64,000 nucleotides of DNA, from NCBI GenBank assembly GCA_030373325.1, contig JAUCZB010000001.1, positions 1 to 64,000 on the forward strand, in the 5' to 3' direction. Origin of the DNA: Cyanobium sp. CZS25K. Lineage in GTDB: Bacteria; Cyanobacteriota; Cyanobacteriia; PCC-6307; Cyanobiaceae. Under the pieces are notes generated by a model. The model worked only from the letters and a program-made list of their open reading frames with translations, did no database searches and had not been told where the DNA came from. Position 1 is the stretch's first letter, and each line of letters begins with the position of its first letter. This document shows, piece after piece, positions 7,518 to 18,168 of this stretch. Made by a program: the position numbers and the translations under genes.

Positions 7518-9896
7518 TTACCTGTCGGGCGGAGGCCCGGCTTTCCGCAACCGGCCGGGGATCGCCTGCTCGTAGGTGTCGCGCAGTTGCTCCAGCTCCA
7601 GCTCCAGCAGCGGCTGGCCGTCCCGGCCCATGCTGAGGCGGGATTCGGCCGTCACGCGGCCCAGGAGCTGGGCCGGCAGCGGCGCGCCATCTTCGATGGC
7701 CGCCGCCAGGGCCGCGCGCCAGGCCGGCTCCTGCTCGGGCGCCACGCTTACCACCAGCCGGGCGCCGCCTTCGGCGAACAGCAGCCGGTCGGGGCGCGCG
7801 TCGCCGGCGGGCAGCTCCAGGCGGGCCCCCAGGCCGGAGGCGATGCACGCCTCCGCCAGCGCCACCGCCAGGCCGCCGTCGGAAAGATCATGGGCGGAGC
7901 GCACCAGGCCCGCGGCGATGGCCGCTCGCAGGAAACCCTGCACCCGGCCTTCCAGGGCCAGATCCACCAGGGGCGGGCGGCCCGTGAGCCGGCCGTGGAC
8001 CACCTCCAGGTAGCTGCTGGCCCCCAGCCCCAGGCGTTCGTCGCCGCTCTCCTGGAGCGGCACCCCCAGCAGCCAGATGGCATCGCCGGCCTGGCGCCAG
8101 GCCAGCCCGGTGACATGGGCCAGATCGTGCACCAGCCCCACCATGCCCACCACCGGGGTGGGGTGGATCGGCTGCATCTGCCCCTCGGGCAGGCGGGTCT
8201 CGTTGTACAGCGAGACGTTGCCGCCGGTGACCGGCGTTTCCAGAGCGCTGCAGGCCGCCGACAGCCCGTGGCAGGCCATGGCCAGCTGCCAGTAGCCGAT
8301 GGGGGTGTCGGGGGAGGGGAAATTGAGGTTGTCGGTGACCGCCAGGGGCTCGGCACCGCTGCAGGAAAGGTTGCGGGCCGCCTCCGCCACCGCCGCCATG
8401 GCGCCGCGTTCCGGATCGAGGGCCACCCAGCGGTTGGGGCAATCGACCACCGCCGCCACGCCCCGGCTGGCCGGGGCCATCGCCCCTTCCCCCTGCTGGG
8501 GCCGCAGCCGGATCACCGCGGCGTCGGCACCCCCCGGCAGCACCACGGTGTTGGCCTGCACCTGGTGGTCGTATTGGCGGTAGACCCAGCGCTTGCTGGC
8601 GATGGTGGGGTCATCCAGCAGGCGCAGCAATACCATCCCCCAGCCCAGCGGTCCATCGGCCAGGGAAAGGCCGCCAGCCTCCGATGCCGGCGGCAGCTCG
8701 GCTTCGCTCCAGCCCCAGTGAGCCCGGATCTCGGCCGGGGGTTCGGCCAGCAGCTCGTGGTGATTGATCGGCGTGTCGTCCGCCAGGGCACTGGCGGGCA
8801 CCTCGGCCGCCACGTCGCCGTGCTGCAGCACCCGCACCACGTTCTCCTGCAGCACCCGGCCCACCACCGCCGCCTGCAGGCCCCAGCGGCGGAAGCGGGC
8901 CATCAGGGGCTCCTCCCGGCCCGCCGCCACCACGAACAGCATCCGTTCCTGGGATTCGCTCAGCAGGAATTCGTAGGCCGTCATGCCCGACTCTCGGGCC
9001 GGCACCCGGTCGAGGTCGAGCTCGATGCCCAGGCCCCCCTTGGCGGCCATCTCCGAACAGCTGCAGGTGAGACCAGCGGCCCCCATGTCCTGGGCCGCCA
9101 GCACGTCACCGCTCTGGAAGGCCTCCAGGCAAGCCTCGATCAGCCCCTTCTCCAGGAACGGATCGCCCACCTGCACGGCAGGCCGGTCGTCGAGGGAGGC
9201 TTCGGTGAGCTCGGCGGACGCGAAGCTGGCCCCACCCATGCCGTCGCGGCCGGTGGTGCTGCCCACGTACACCACCGGATTGCCCACACCCACCGCCCCG
9301 GAGCAGACGATGTCGTCGGTCTCCATCAGGCCCAGGGCCATGGCGTTCACCAGCGGGTTGCCGCCGTAGCTGGGGTCGAAGGCCACCTCACCGCCCACCG
9401 TCGGCACGCCGACGCAGTTGCCGTAGTGAGCGATGCCGGCCACCACCCCCTCCATCAGACCCACGTTGCGCTCCTCCTCCAGCGGACCGAAGCGCAGGGC
9501 GTTGAGCAGGGCGATCGGGCGCGCCCCCATGGTGAAGATGTCCCGCAGGATGCCCCCCACCCCGGTGGCCGCCCCCTGGAAGGGTTCCACCGCCGACGGG
9601 TGGTTGTGGCTTTCGATCTTGAAGGCCAGCCGCTGCCCTTCGCCCAGGTCGACCACACCGGCGTTCTCACCAGGCCCCACCAGGATCCGGGGCCCGGTTG
9701 TGGGGAACTGGCCCAGCAGGGGGCGGGAGTTGCGGTAGCAGCAGTGCTCCGACCACATCACCCCGAACATGCCCAGTTCAGCCCGGTTGGGGGGCCGGCC
9801 GAGGCGACGCACGATCTCGTCGTAATCGCTCTGGCTCAGACCCTCCTTGCGCAGGGCCTCCGGCACCGAGAAGGACGGAGTCGAGGCAGGAATCAC
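7518..9896 (-). CDS. purL: Phosphoribosylformylglycinamidine synthase subunit PurL
   Basis: About 792 residues. It is the ATP-dependent synthetase part of FGAM synthase, working with separate PurQ and PurS proteins in this small-PurL type. I chose GTG 9896 because the conserved sequence begins there ([19 protein letters not shown]), and a longer reading would run into the preceding gene with low-complexity residues. Recognisable family blocks are [17 protein letters not shown] near the N-terminus, [20 protein letters not shown], and [18 protein letters not shown]. It lies downstream of the PRC-barrel-like gene (28 bases) and upstream of purF, probably one operon with dnaN. Confidence 0.96.
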   Translation of the reverse strand: MIPASTPSFSVPEALRKEGLSQSDYDEIVRRLGRPPNRAELGMFGVMWSEHCCYRNSRPLLGQFPTTGPRILVGPGENAGVVDLGEGQRLAFKIESHNHPSAVEPFQGAATGVGGILRDIFTMGARPIALLNALRFGPLEEERNVGLMEGVVAGIAHYGNCVGVPTVGGEVAFDPSYGGNPLVNAMALGLMETDDIVCSGAVGVGNPVVYVGSTTGRDGMGGASFASAELTEASLDDRPAVQVGDPFLEKGLIEACLEAFQSGDVLAAQDMGAAGLTCSCSEMAAKGGLGIELDLDRVPARESGMTAYEFLLSESQERMLFVVAAGREEPLMARFRRWGLQAAVVGRVLQENVVRVLQHGDVAAEVPASALADDTPINHHELLAEPPAEIRAHWGWSEAELPPASEAGGLSLADGPLGWGMVLLRLLDDPTIASKRWVYRQYDHQVQANTVVLPGGADAAVIRLRPQQGEGAMAPASRGVAAVVDCPNRWVALDPERGAMAAVAEAARNLSCSGAEPLAVTDNLNFPSPDTPIGYWQLAMACHGLSAACSALETPVTGGNVSLYNETRLPEGQMQPIHPTPVVGMVGLVHDLAHVTGLAWRQAGDAIWLLGVPLQESGDERLGLGASSYLEVVHGRLTGRPPLVDLALEGRVQGFLRAAIAAGLVRSAHDLSDGGLAVALAEACIASGLGARLELPAGDARPDRLLFAEGGARLVVSVAPEQEPAWRAALAAAIEDGAPLPAQLLGRVTAESRLSMGRDGQPLLELELEQLRDTYEQAIPGRLRKAGPPPDR

Positions 9897-9924
9897 CGGG
9901 GGGCGCGGCAACGGCCCTCCAGTA

Positions 9925-10800
9925 TCAGATCCAGGGGTCGTCGGAGTGGTGGGGCTCCCGGCCCCGGTAGCGGTCGCGGCGGGGTGCCGGCTCGTCCGGG
10001 GGCGGCTCCCGGGGCCGCTCCTCCGGCGGCTCCGGTGCCTCGGGCCAATCCTCGAGCGGATCGGGCTCCTGCTCACGGTCGGCGTCGTAACGGTCGCGCG
10101 GATAGCGGTCGTTCGCGTCGTGGTCGCGCCGCCCCCGCTTGGGGTCCTGCTCGCGTTCGGGCCAGGGGATCTCCTCGCGGAAGGCCTCCGGCCAGGGGGG
10201 CTCCTCCAGCCAGCCCTCCAGACGCTCCTCGACGCGGCCGCCCACCTCCTTCACCTGCTCCTTCCAGCGGCGGGAGCGGCGCAGCAGCTGCTGGCGCACG
10301 CTGGCCCGGGCCACCGGCAGGTCATCCAGACCCCGCAGGGCGGTGAACACCCGGCCGGGCTGCTGATCGACGATCCGATCGGGGCTCAGGCGCCAGCGGC
10401 TGCTTCCCGGCAGCCGCGGATCACTGCGGGCCACCAGGTAGTGCAGGATGCGGCCGCTGCGCAGCTCCACGGCGGCGTCGGCCACCAGTCCCAGGGGCAC
10501 GTCATCGGCGCCGGTGAGGGCCGCATCGATCAGGGTTGGCAGTCGCTCCAGGGTGACCGCATCGGTTTCGGCCGGCTCCCCCTTCACGAACACCTCCTGC
10601 TCCCCCAGCCCGCGCAGCTGATCCAGCCGCCAGACCAGCCGCCGCTGGGCGAAGGCCGAGGGGCGGCTGGCCCAGCCCAGCAGCCGGTGCACCGGCGGAT
10701 GCATCCAGGCCAGCACCCCGACGCCGCGCTCGAGGCCCTGATCGCAACGCACCTGCCGCCGCAGCAGATCGCTCAGCAGCAGCTGCTCGGGAAGGCTCAC
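9925..10800 (-). CDS. PRC-barrel-like conserved protein between dnaN and purL
   Basis: 291 residues. The first roughly 180 residues look like a PRC-barrel-type domain ([19 protein letters not shown], then [11 protein letters not shown]). The last roughly 90 are a highly charged, Pro/Glu/Arg/Asp-rich tail ending DDPWI, probably disordered. A gene at this position is conserved in picocyanobacteria and has been annotated loosely as RNA-metabolism related. No catalytic motif is visible, so I assign no function. It begins five bases after the dnaN stop, consistent with a dnaN-led operon. Confidence 0.7.
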   Translation of the reverse strand: MSLPEQLLLSDLLRRQVRCDQGLERGVGVLAWMHPPVHRLLGWASRPSAFAQRRLVWRLDQLRGLGEQEVFVKGEPAETDAVTLERLPTLIDAALTGADDVPLGLVADAAVELRSGRILHYLVARSDPRLPGSSRWRLSPDRIVDQQPGRVFTALRGLDDLPVARASVRQQLLRRSRRWKEQVKEVGGRVEERLEGWLEEPPWPEAFREEIPWPEREQDPKRGRRDHDANDRYPRDRYDADREQEPDPLEDWPEAPEPPEERPREPPPDEPAPRRDRYRGREPHHSDDPWI

Positions 10801-10804
10801 GCGC

Positions 10805-11974
10805 TCAGCTGGTGCGGATCTGGACGGGCATCACCAGGTAGGTGAAGGCTTCGTCGGCCCCCACCGGCGACAGCACGGCCGGGGTGGTGGGGGCATTGCA
10901 CTGCAGCACCACCTGGTCCGAACCCATGGCCTTGAGGCCATCGAGCAGGTACCGGACATTGAAGGCGATCTCGATCTCCTCCCCTTCGATCGTGGCCGCC
11001 AGGGATTCCGAACCGCTGCCCACGTCCTGGGCGTCGGCCCGGATCGTCGCGGTGCCGGCGGCGGGATCGGCGCTGATCTTGACCACGTTGTTGTGCTGAT
11101 CGGCCAGCACCGCCACCCGCTCAAGGCCGGCGATGAAGGCGCGACGGTCGAGCACGATGCGGCGCTGGAAGGATGGGGGGATGAGCTGGCGGTAGTTGGG
11201 GTAGGTGCCATCGAGGCTGCGGCTGGTGAGCACCTGGTCGGCGGAGAGCACCACCACCTGGCCGCGCTCGCAGAACAGGCTGAGGGGCTCCTGGGAGCCG
11301 CGACCCGAAAGGATGCGCTCCAGCTCCCGCAGGGAGCGAGCCGGCACCGTGACGGCGAAATCCTCGCCATCGCCGCCAGAGGCGTCCTGGTCGGGGCCGG
11401 CGGCTTCCACCGCGTGGGAGAGACGCTGCACCGCCAGGCGGTGACCGTCGGTGGCGGCGCACTCGAGACCCTCGCCATCCAGACGCAGGTGCACACCGGT
11501 CAGCAGTTGCTTGTTCTCATCGGGACTGCTGGCAAACAGGGTGGCCCGCAGCCCCTTCACCAAGGCCTCGGCGTGGAAGCGGATCGGGGTGCCGCTCTGG
11601 GCCAGGGGCAGGTCGGGGTAGTCGTCGGCGGGCATGCCCCGCATCCGGTAGCTGCCGGAGAGGTTCGTGAGCTCCAGCTGCTCTTCCCCTTCCGGGCAGC
11701 TGAGGCTGATGGGGCTGTCGGTGGCGAGGCGGGACACGATCTCGCCGAACATCTTCGCCGGCAGGGTGATGGCGCCGCTGGTCTCGACGGCGGCGGGCAG
11801 GCTCGTCTGGATGCCGAGGCTGAGATCGAAGCCGGTGAGGCTGAGCCGGCCGGTGCCCGCATCGGCGGTGAGCAGCACGTTGGCCAGAACCGGATGGGTG
11901 GGCCGGGTCGCCACCGCCCGGCTGACCAGCTGGAGGCTGGCGCTGAGTTCAGCCTGGGAGCAGACCAGCTTCAT
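10805..11974 (-). CDS. dnaN: DNA polymerase III beta subunit (sliding clamp)
   Basis: 389 residues starting MKLVCSQAELSASLQLVSRA at ATG 11974, the expected N-terminus; the open frame upstream is only leader. Three clamp domains are present: the first with HPVLANVLLTADAG, the middle with LLTGVHLRLDGEGLECAATDGHRLA, and the last with EIAFNVRYLLDGL and an end of TYLVMPVQIRTS. The clamp tethers replicative polymerase. In picocyanobacteria it marks the origin region and is the conventional first gene of the chromosome. Genes downstream on the same strand are the PRC-barrel-like protein, purL and purF. Confidence 0.97.
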   Translation of the reverse strand: MKLVCSQAELSASLQLVSRAVATRPTHPVLANVLLTADAGTGRLSLTGFDLSLGIQTSLPAAVETSGAITLPAKMFGEIVSRLATDSPISLSCPEGEEQLELTNLSGSYRMRGMPADDYPDLPLAQSGTPIRFHAEALVKGLRATLFASSPDENKQLLTGVHLRLDGEGLECAATDGHRLAVQRLSHAVEAAGPDQDASGGDGEDFAVTVPARSLRELERILSGRGSQEPLSLFCERGQVVVLSADQVLTSRSLDGTYPNYRQLIPPSFQRRIVLDRRAFIAGLERVAVLADQHNNVVKISADPAAGTATIRADAQDVGSGSESLAATIEGEEIEIAFNVRYLLDGLKAMGSDQVVLQCNAPTTPAVLSPVGADEAFTYLVMPVQIRTS

Positions 11975-12369
11975 GGAGGGTGCCGGCGACGGCAGGGCAG
12001 CGTTCTTGAGGTCCCACGGTTTCACAGGGCGCGACAAAGCGCAACGGGTGGTCTCCCGACTGTTCAGAGGATCAATCAAGGATTGAAGAAAGAAAAAACA
12101 GCCCGTCGTCGTAGGGGCGGGGGAAAACGGGTAAAGAGGCTTTCTTCCACTGGCATCACTGGCTTTTGTCAAGCAGAGGGCTGGGGAATGGGCCGAACAA
12201 TCGAGCCATTTCGAGGGGTTTTCCCCCGAATCCCGGGCCTGGGGAATTCGTCGGCTGCCATGGGGGTTTTCCCATCCCCTGTCTGTCCCGGCAGAAAGGG
12301 GGGAATGTCCCAGGATTTCCCCAGACGCTTTGGCGAGCGCCAGACGCCGAACCCGTCAGCGGGCGAGCG
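11975..12369. other. 395-base gene-free region upstream of dnaN; candidate oriC
   Basis: No convincing gene lies between the thrC stop and the dnaN start. The region has an A-rich stretch at 12081-12100 (GATTGAAGAAAGAAAAAACA), unusual in this GC-rich DNA. It also has a family of related motifs: GTTTTCCCC at 12218-12226, GTTTTCCCA at 12266-12274, the same core inverted (GGGGAAAAC) at 12120-12128, and GATTTCCCCA at 12314-12323. They resemble diverged forms of the cyanobacterial DnaA box TTTTCCACA, but none is perfect. Placement next to dnaN suggests a replication origin. The dnaN promoter must also lie here. Confidence 0.4.
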
Positions 12370-13500
12370 TCAGAAGCCCATCACCTTGGCCACCGTCTCG
12401 GTTTCCGGGGCGATGCCTGTGTGGAAGGTGGCGTCGTTGTTTTCGATCGCCGTCGTGGGGTCCTTGAGGCCGTTGCCAGTGAGCACGCACACCACCGTGG
12501 CGCCGGCCGGCACCTCCTCCCGCCGCTTCAGCAGGCCCGCCACCGAGGCGGCACTGGCCGGTTCGCAGAACACCCCTTCCCCCTGACCCAGGAGCTTGTA
12601 GGCCTCGATGATCTCGGCGTCGGTGACGGCCATGAAATCGCCGTTGCTCTCCCGCCGGGCGTTGATGGCGTTCTCTTTGTTCACCGGATTGCCGATGCGG
12701 ATCGCCGTGGCGATGGTGTCCGGCTGCTCCACCGTGTGGCCCAGCACCATCGGGGCGGCACCGGCTGCCTGGAAGCCCATCATCCTGGGCAGGACGCTGC
12801 TGTGGCCCGCCTGGCGGTACTCCTTGAAGCCCATCCAGTAGGCGCTGATGTTGCCGGCGTTGCCCACAGGGATGCAGAGCCAGTCGGGGGCCTCGCCGAG
12901 GGCATCGACCACCTCGAAGGCGGCAGTCTTCTGTCCCTGGAGCCGGTAGGGGTTGAGGGAATTGACCAGGGTCACCGGGTAGCGGTCGGCCACGTCCCGC
13001 ACGATCGCCAGGGCCCGGTCGAAGTTGCCCTGCACCGCCAGCACCTCGGCGCCGTAGAGCAGGGCCTGGGCCAGCTTGCCCTGGGCCACATAACCGTCGG
13101 GAATCAGCACGAAGGCCCGCATGCCGCCCCGGCGGGCGTAGGCGGCCGCGGCGGCCGAGGTGTTGCCCGTGCTGGCGCAGATCACCGCCTCCGAGCCCGC
13201 CTCCTTGGCCTTGCTGATGGCCATCGTCATGCCCCTGTCCTTGAAGGAGCCGGTGGGGTTGAGGCCGTCGTACTTGAGGAACACCTTCACCCCACGGCCC
13301 ACCCGTTCGGCGATCACGGGCGCCGGAATCAGGGGGGTGGCCCCTTCCCGCAGGGTCACCACCGGCGTCGCGTCACTGACGGGCAGCCAGCTGCGGTAGG
13401 CCTCGATCAGCCCTGGCCAGTCCTGCATGGTGGGCTGCCGGCCCAGGCGTCGCAGGGCTCGTAGCAGGGGCACTTGGGACAGCGGCGAGGCTGACGTCAA
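12370..13500 (-). CDS. thrC: Threonine synthase
   Basis: 376 residues. It is a PLP enzyme converting O-phosphohomoserine to threonine. The Schiff-base lysine lies in [27 protein letters not shown] is the phosphate-binding region and [12 protein letters not shown] a further glycine loop. The start is uncertain: ATG 13500 gives a 24-residue leader, while the ATG at 13428 begins [16 protein letters not shown], where family similarity seems to begin. It is on the same strand as dnaN, on the other side of the possible origin region. The DUF1400 protein gene lies 22 bases upstream. Confidence 0.95.
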   Translation of the reverse strand: MTSASPLSQVPLLRALRRLGRQPTMQDWPGLIEAYRSWLPVSDATPVVTLREGATPLIPAPVIAERVGRGVKVFLKYDGLNPTGSFKDRGMTMAISKAKEAGSEAVICASTGNTSAAAAAYARRGGMRAFVLIPDGYVAQGKLAQALLYGAEVLAVQGNFDRALAIVRDVADRYPVTLVNSLNPYRLQGQKTAAFEVVDALGEAPDWLCIPVGNAGNISAYWMGFKEYRQAGHSSVLPRMMGFQAAGAAPMVLGHTVEQPDTIATAIRIGNPVNKENAINARRESNGDFMAVTDAEIIEAYKLLGQGEGVFCEPASAASVAGLLKRREEVPAGATVVCVLTGNGLKDPTTAIENNDATFHTGIAPETETVAKVMGF

Positions 13501-13522
13501 TGTAGGGCTCCGGTCTGGGACG

Positions 13523-14146
13523 TCAGGGGGCGGGTGTGGCCGGGGCCGGCGTCACGGGTGCCGGGGAGGCCGGCGCGGGGGCCGCCTGGGCGTCGCCGCC
13601 CCGCAGGCCGTCGAGGGGGGATTCGGAGAAGAAGCGCACCAGTTCGCTGATCGAGGAGGCCTTGGAAACCAGCCCCATCAGGGCCGGAATGCTCACCTCC
13701 AGCTCCCGGGTTGGGTAGGCCCGCAGGAAGGAGATGGCCGAGAGGGACCCTTTGCCTTCGTAGGTGCCCAGCACCATCGCCGCCCGAAGGGCGGGCACCC
13801 CCGCTTCCGGGGCCCGCAGGGGGAACAGGATCCGGGCCAGGCGGGCCAGGATCGCCTCGCCGATGCGGGTGTTGAGCAACCGGCTCATCAGCACGATCGG
13901 CAGCCGCACCGATTCGTTCAGCAGTTTGCTGGCGTTCTTGGGGTTCTGGCGGCCCAGGCGCAGCACGTCGGCCAGCAGGCCCCGGGCCTCGCCGGTGGTG
14001 GCCAGATGCTCCAGATCAGCCACCGGAATCGAACGTCGGAAGGCGCCGCTGGTGAACACCAGGTTCTCGGTGGCGAAGGCCGCGGGAGTCGACCAGCACA
14101 GCCCCAGACCCAGGACAGCGGCCACGAGCCTTCGCCGCTTGTTCAC
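13523..14146 (-). CDS. DUF1400 domain secreted protein
   Basis: 207 residues with a signal peptide ([21 protein letters not shown], cleavage likely after AFA). The mature part matches the DUF1400 domain of cyanobacteria: helical segments around [20 protein letters not shown], then [17 protein letters not shown]. In many proteins this domain precedes an alpha/beta hydrolase domain. Here only DUF1400 is present, followed by an Ala/Pro repeat tail ([17 protein letters not shown]). The function is unknown, probably periplasmic. It sits between the ABC1 kinase and thrC genes on the same strand. Confidence 0.75.
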   Translation of the reverse strand: MNKRRRLVAAVLGLGLCWSTPAAFATENLVFTSGAFRRSIPVADLEHLATTGEARGLLADVLRLGRQNPKNASKLLNESVRLPIVLMSRLLNTRIGEAILARLARILFPLRAPEAGVPALRAAMVLGTYEGKGSLSAISFLRAYPTRELEVSIPALMGLVSKASSISELVRFFSESPLDGLRGGDAQAAPAPASPAPVTPAPATPAP

Positions 14147-14182
14147 GCTTGTCTCCCTTGTATTGCGCTGACTCTACGGATC

Positions 14183-16123
14183 TCAGGGGCCGGAGATCCC
14201 GGCGGCCTGGCGCACCGCAGGGGTCACCAGCACATCCCGCAGCAGGTGCACGACACCCCGCTCGGCCAGTCCCCTGGCCACCTGCAGACCCATGCGGCGC
14301 AGATCGGGCTCGCCCAGCACCCTTGGCAGACGCCGCAGCAGCAGGGACGGCTCGAAGCCGGGCAGGTCCCGCAGGATCGCCAGCAGTTCCTGAATCGGTT
14401 CGAGATCCATCAGCGGCGCCGCCGGCGGGCCGGGGGGCAGGGCCCTCAGCCCCGGCGGCAGCAAGCGCTGGGGCAGCCGCCGGCCGATCCGCAGGGTGGT
14501 GTTCCAGGCCAGGACATCCATCTGTTGCACCACTGCATCGACAAGCTGCTGGCGCAGCAGCCCGCCGGTGGGTGAGAAGAGGAAATCAAGCACCTGGTCG
14601 AGCAGGCCCTCCAGGTCCAGCTGGTCCTGGAGCGAGGCACTGGCCACCAGGCTTTCCAGCCGCTGCCAGCGGAACTCGTCCCCGTCGTAGAGCATCTCCC
14701 GCAGGCTGCGGCGCAGCTCGGGATCGGGATCCTCCATCAGCCGGCGGGCGAAGTAGGGGTAAGCGGCGCCGAGGATCTTGAAGTCGGGGTCGACACTCAG
14801 GGCGATCCCTTCCAGGGTCACCAGGGAGCGGATGATCAGGGCGTAATACGGGGGGACCTGGAAGGGGAAGCGGTACATCACCCCGGAGAGGTCATCGGTG
14901 ACCGCCTTGAAATCCATACGGCTCACACCCATCTCCAGGGCCTGGCCGAAGACCTGCTCGAAGGCCGGCACGATCGGCTCCAGATTCACCGCTTCCCCCA
15001 GGAAGCCGAGCTGGACGAAATCCTTCGAAAGGGCGCCGAAATTGCGGTTCACCAGGTGCACCACCGCCTGGATCAGCCCGGTGCGCGCTTCGCGCGACAC
15101 TTCGCTCATCATGCCGAAATCCAGGTAGGCAAGGCGTCCGTCTGGAAGGGCCAGCAGGTTGCCGGGGTGGGGATCGGCGTGGAAGAAACCGTGTTCCAGC
15201 AGTTGCTGCAGGCTGCAGTTCACCCCCACCTCCACCATGTGGTCTGGGTCGACGCCGAGGGCCCGCACCGCGTCGAGGTTGGTGAGCTTGACGCCGTCGA
15301 TCCATTCCATCGTCAGCACCCGGCGGCTGGTGGCCTGGCGGTAGATGGCGGGGACGGCGATGCGGGGATTGTGGCTGTGGAGGCGAGCGAAGGTTTCGGC
15401 GTTGGTGGCCTCGTTGATGTAGTCCATCTCCTCGAACACCCGCTTGCCGAGTTCATCGATAAGACCCACCAGATCACTCTTGATCACCCCCACGTTGCGG
15501 TTCAGCCAGGCGGCGATGTTGCGGACGATGTAGAGATCAAGGGTGATCTGCTCCCGCAGCCCGGGCCGTTGCACCTTCACCGCCACCCGCTCGCCGCTCA
15601 TCAGCACGCCCCGGTGCACCTGGCCAAGGGAGGCCGCTGAGATCGGTTCCTTCTCCAGCGAGGCGAAGATCGTCTCCACCGGAGCCCCGAGGTCCTCTTC
15701 GATGCACGCCATGGCCAGGGCACTGTCGAAGCCCGGCAGCTGGTCCTGCAGCTGGGCCAGCTCCTCCAGCAGCACCGGCGGAATGATGTCCGGCCGGGTG
15801 GAGAGGGCCTGGCCCGCCTTGATGAAGGCGGGGCCCAGGGCCACCAGCAGTTCGGCGCACTCCCGGGCCCTTGCCCGGGCCCGGGCGGGGGTGGCCAGCT
15901 GGCCGGTCATCCAGTCGAAGCCCACCCCGGTGAGGTAGAGGCCGATCGGCACCAGGGTCTGCCAGACCCGCCGGGCCAGGCGCATCGGGTGGCCGGCGTA
16001 GATCCGGGTGATGGCGGCCGGGTCGTAGCTGAGCAGGCCCGCGGCCTCCAGGAAGTCACCCATCTCGACGTCGACGCTCAGGCGCTCGCTGGTCGCGGCG
16101 GGGGCTGGGGGGGAGGAGACCAT
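14183..16123 (-). CDS. ABC1/AarF/UbiB family atypical kinase
   Basis: 646 residues. The family signature KAGQALSTRPD (the KxGQ helix) lies near residue 100. The alanine-rich nucleotide loop SAASLGQVHRG and the conserved lysine in ERVAVKVQRPG follow. HADPHPGNLL and LAYLDFGMMSE form the catalytic and metal-binding loops. Cyanobacterial and plastid ABC1 kinases act on prenyl-lipid (plastoquinone, tocopherol) metabolism at thylakoids or plastoglobules. The C-terminal 100 residues are rich in hydrophobic segments that may associate with membranes. It is divergent from recN, with about 104 bases between the start codons, so the two promoters share that gap. Confidence 0.93.
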   Translation of the reverse strand: MVSSPPAPAATSERLSVDVEMGDFLEAAGLLSYDPAAITRIYAGHPMRLARRVWQTLVPIGLYLTGVGFDWMTGQLATPARARARARECAELLVALGPAFIKAGQALSTRPDIIPPVLLEELAQLQDQLPGFDSALAMACIEEDLGAPVETIFASLEKEPISAASLGQVHRGVLMSGERVAVKVQRPGLREQITLDLYIVRNIAAWLNRNVGVIKSDLVGLIDELGKRVFEEMDYINEATNAETFARLHSHNPRIAVPAIYRQATSRRVLTMEWIDGVKLTNLDAVRALGVDPDHMVEVGVNCSLQQLLEHGFFHADPHPGNLLALPDGRLAYLDFGMMSEVSREARTGLIQAVVHLVNRNFGALSKDFVQLGFLGEAVNLEPIVPAFEQVFGQALEMGVSRMDFKAVTDDLSGVMYRFPFQVPPYYALIIRSLVTLEGIALSVDPDFKILGAAYPYFARRLMEDPDPELRRSLREMLYDGDEFRWQRLESLVASASLQDQLDLEGLLDQVLDFLFSPTGGLLRQQLVDAVVQQMDVLAWNTTLRIGRRLPQRLLPPGLRALPPGPPAAPLMDLEPIQELLAILRDLPGFEPSLLLRRLPRVLGEPDLRRMGLQVARGLAERGVVHLLRDVLVTPAVRQAAGISGP

Positions 16124-16227
16124 GGCTGGGGAGCACCGCCGTGGCGCCGGCAGGCGAACCCCCCTTCTAAACGAAAGTCACAGCCGCTACGGTCGGGCGA
16201 CGTACCGATCGCTTGCCGGAGGCCTGG

Positions 16228-18168
16228 GTGCTCACGGGTCTGCGTCTCGAGAACATTGCCCTGATCGAGCGCCTGGAGCTGGTGTTCTCGACCGGGTTCA
16301 CCGTGCTCACCGGCGAGACCGGCGCCGGCAAGTCGATCCTGCTGGATGCCCTCGATGCCCTGCTCGGCGGTGCCCAGGGCAGCCAGGCGGCCCGCCTGCT
16401 GCGGCGCGGTGCTGAGCGGGGCCGGATCGAGGCCAGTTTCAGCCTGGCTCCCCCGGTGCGCGAGTGGCTGCAGCGCCAGGAGCTGGAGGCCGAGGACGGG
16501 GAACTGCTGCTGAGCCGCGACTGGCGGCTGCAGGAGGGGCGCCTCACCAGCCGCCACCGGATCAACGGGGTGGTGGTGGGCCGCGGCCAGGTGCTGGAAC
16601 TTCGGCCCCTGCTGCTCGATCTCACCGTCCAGGGCCAGACCCAGCAGCTGGGCCGGCCCGGCCAGCAGCGGCGCTGGCTGGATCGCTTCGCCGGGGAGGG
16701 CCTGGCCGCGCTTCTGGAGGCCACCCGCGTTGCCTGGCAGGGATGGAAGGGGGAGGCCGACGCCCTGGCGCGGGCCCGCGCCGACCGGGAGCGTTTCGCC
16801 CTGGAACGGGGCCGCCAGGAGGAGCTGCTGGCGGAGCTGGAGGCCGCGGCGCTGGAGGATCCCGCCGAGCGCCAGCGGCTCCAGGGGGAGCAGGACCGGC
16901 TCGCCCACGGGGTGCGGCTGCAGGAGGGGGTGATGACCCTGATCGGCCGGCTGGTGGAGGGGGCGGAAGCGGCCCCGTCGGTGCTGGATCACCTGGCGGC
17001 CTGCGATCAGGAGCTGCAGTCCATGGCCGCCCTCGACAGCAGCGTGGTGGACCTGCACGGGGCCTGCGCCGAGGCCCTGGCCGGGCTGCAGGATCTGGCC
17101 CGGGATCTGGATCGCTACGGCTCCCTGCTGGAGAGCGACCCGGAAAGCCTGGCCCTGCTGCAGGAGCGGATGGCCCAGCTCAAGGCCCTGGAGCGCCGCC
17201 ATGGCCAGAACCTGCCGGCGCTGATCGCCCTGCGCGACAGCCTGCGGGAGCAGCTGGCCCAGGCGGATGCCGAGGCGGCCCTGGCGGGCCTGGAGGCCGC
17301 CGAGGCCGCCGCCCGCCAGGAGCGCGATCGGGCCAATGCCGTGCTCACGCGGGCCCGCTGCGCCGCCGCCCGTCGCCTCCAGGACCAGCTGATGGCCGCC
17401 CTGCGGCCCATGGGCCTGGCCAACGTGCGCTTCGCCGTGGAACTCCATGGGGCCGAGCCCGGCGAGGAGGGGGCCGATGCGGTGCAGTTCCTGTTCTCCG
17501 CCAACCCGGGCCAGCCCCCGGCACCGCTGGCGGAGGTGGCCTCCGGCGGCGAGATGAGCCGCTTCCTGCTGGCCCTCAAAACCTGCCTGGCGGCGGCCGA
17601 CCCCCACGTCACCCTGCTGTTTGACGAGATCGACGCCGGGGTGAGCGGCCGCGTCAGCGGTGCCATGGCCCAGCTGCTGCGGCGCCTCGCCGAGCGTCGC
17701 CAGGTGTTCTGCATCACCCACCAGCCCCTGGTGGCCGCCGCGGCCCAACACCACTTCCGCGTCAGCAAGAGCGTGGAGGCGGGTCTCACCCACACGCGGG
17801 TGTCCCACCTGCGGGACACTCGCGAGCGCCAGGCGGAACTGGCGGAACTGGCCGGCGGCGATTCCGGTGAAGCCCACAGCTATGCCGCCAGCCTGCTGGA
17901 TTCAGCGGCGCCGGAGGCCGAACCGATCCAGCACACCGACCACCAGCAGGGCCACCGCGGTGGTGAGCAGCAGGGTGAGGATCAGACCCGGCGTCAGGGG
18001 CGCCAGTTGCAGGACTCCCTGGAGTCCGGGGAGCGCCAGCAGCAGCAGCCACAACCCCAGGCCGATGCCGGCACCGGCGGCGGTGACGCGACTGCGGGGA
18101 TCCCCGTTCAGCCACACCAGCCCACCACCGGCGAGCAACAGCAGCGAGAACACCAGACTGCGGCGTGA
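16228..18168 (+). CDS. recN: DNA repair protein RecN with an antisense-derived C-terminal extension
   Basis: SMC-like ATPase of double-strand-break repair. Walker A GETGAGKS lies near the N-terminus, long coiled coils occupy the middle (ALERRHGQNLPALIALRDSL), and the signature ASGGEMSRFLLALK precedes Walker B TLLFDEIDAGVSGRV. I chose GTG 16228 (VLTGLRLENIALIERLEL) because RecN proteins begin at this point; TTG 16213 would add five residues. The protein is about 646 residues, against about 560 for the family. After the normal end (EAHSYAASLLDSAA) the frame runs on for nearly 90 Gln-rich residues (GERQQQQPQPQADAG) that are exactly antisense to the 3' end of the ATPase gene. The native stop appears lost. 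Confidence 0.93.
   Translation: MLTGLRLENIALIERLELVFSTGFTVLTGETGAGKSILLDALDALLGGAQGSQAARLLRRGAERGRIEASFSLAPPVREWLQRQELEAEDGELLLSRDWRLQEGRLTSRHRINGVVVGRGQVLELRPLLLDLTVQGQTQQLGRPGQQRRWLDRFAGEGLAALLEATRVAWQGWKGEADALARARADRERFALERGRQEELLAELEAAALEDPAERQRLQGEQDRLAHGVRLQEGVMTLIGRLVEGAEAAPSVLDHLAACDQELQSMAALDSSVVDLHGACAEALAGLQDLARDLDRYGSLLESDPESLALLQERMAQLKALERRHGQNLPALIALRDSLREQLAQADAEAALAGLEAAEAAARQERDRANAVLTRARCAAARRLQDQLMAALRPMGLANVRFAVELHGAEPGEEGADAVQFLFSANPGQPPAPLAEVASGGEMSRFLLALKTCLAAADPHVTLLFDEIDAGVSGRVSGAMAQLLRRLAERRQVFCITHQPLVAAAAQHHFRVSKSVEAGLTHTRVSHLRDTRERQAELAELAGGDSGEAHSYAASLLDSAAPEAEPIQHTDHQQGHRGGEQQGEDQTRRQGRQLQDSLESGERQQQQPQPQADAGTGGGDATAGIPVQPHQPTTGEQQQREHQTAA

Noticed and set aside
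7500..10346. 948-residue plus-strand open frame
   Set aside because: It is the antisense shadow of purL in high-GC DNA, rich in His, Gln and Gly with no domain.
16124..16227. LexA box in the recN/ABC1 kinase divergent promoter
   Set aside because: No match to the cyanobacterial LexA consensus was found here or upstream of uvrA.
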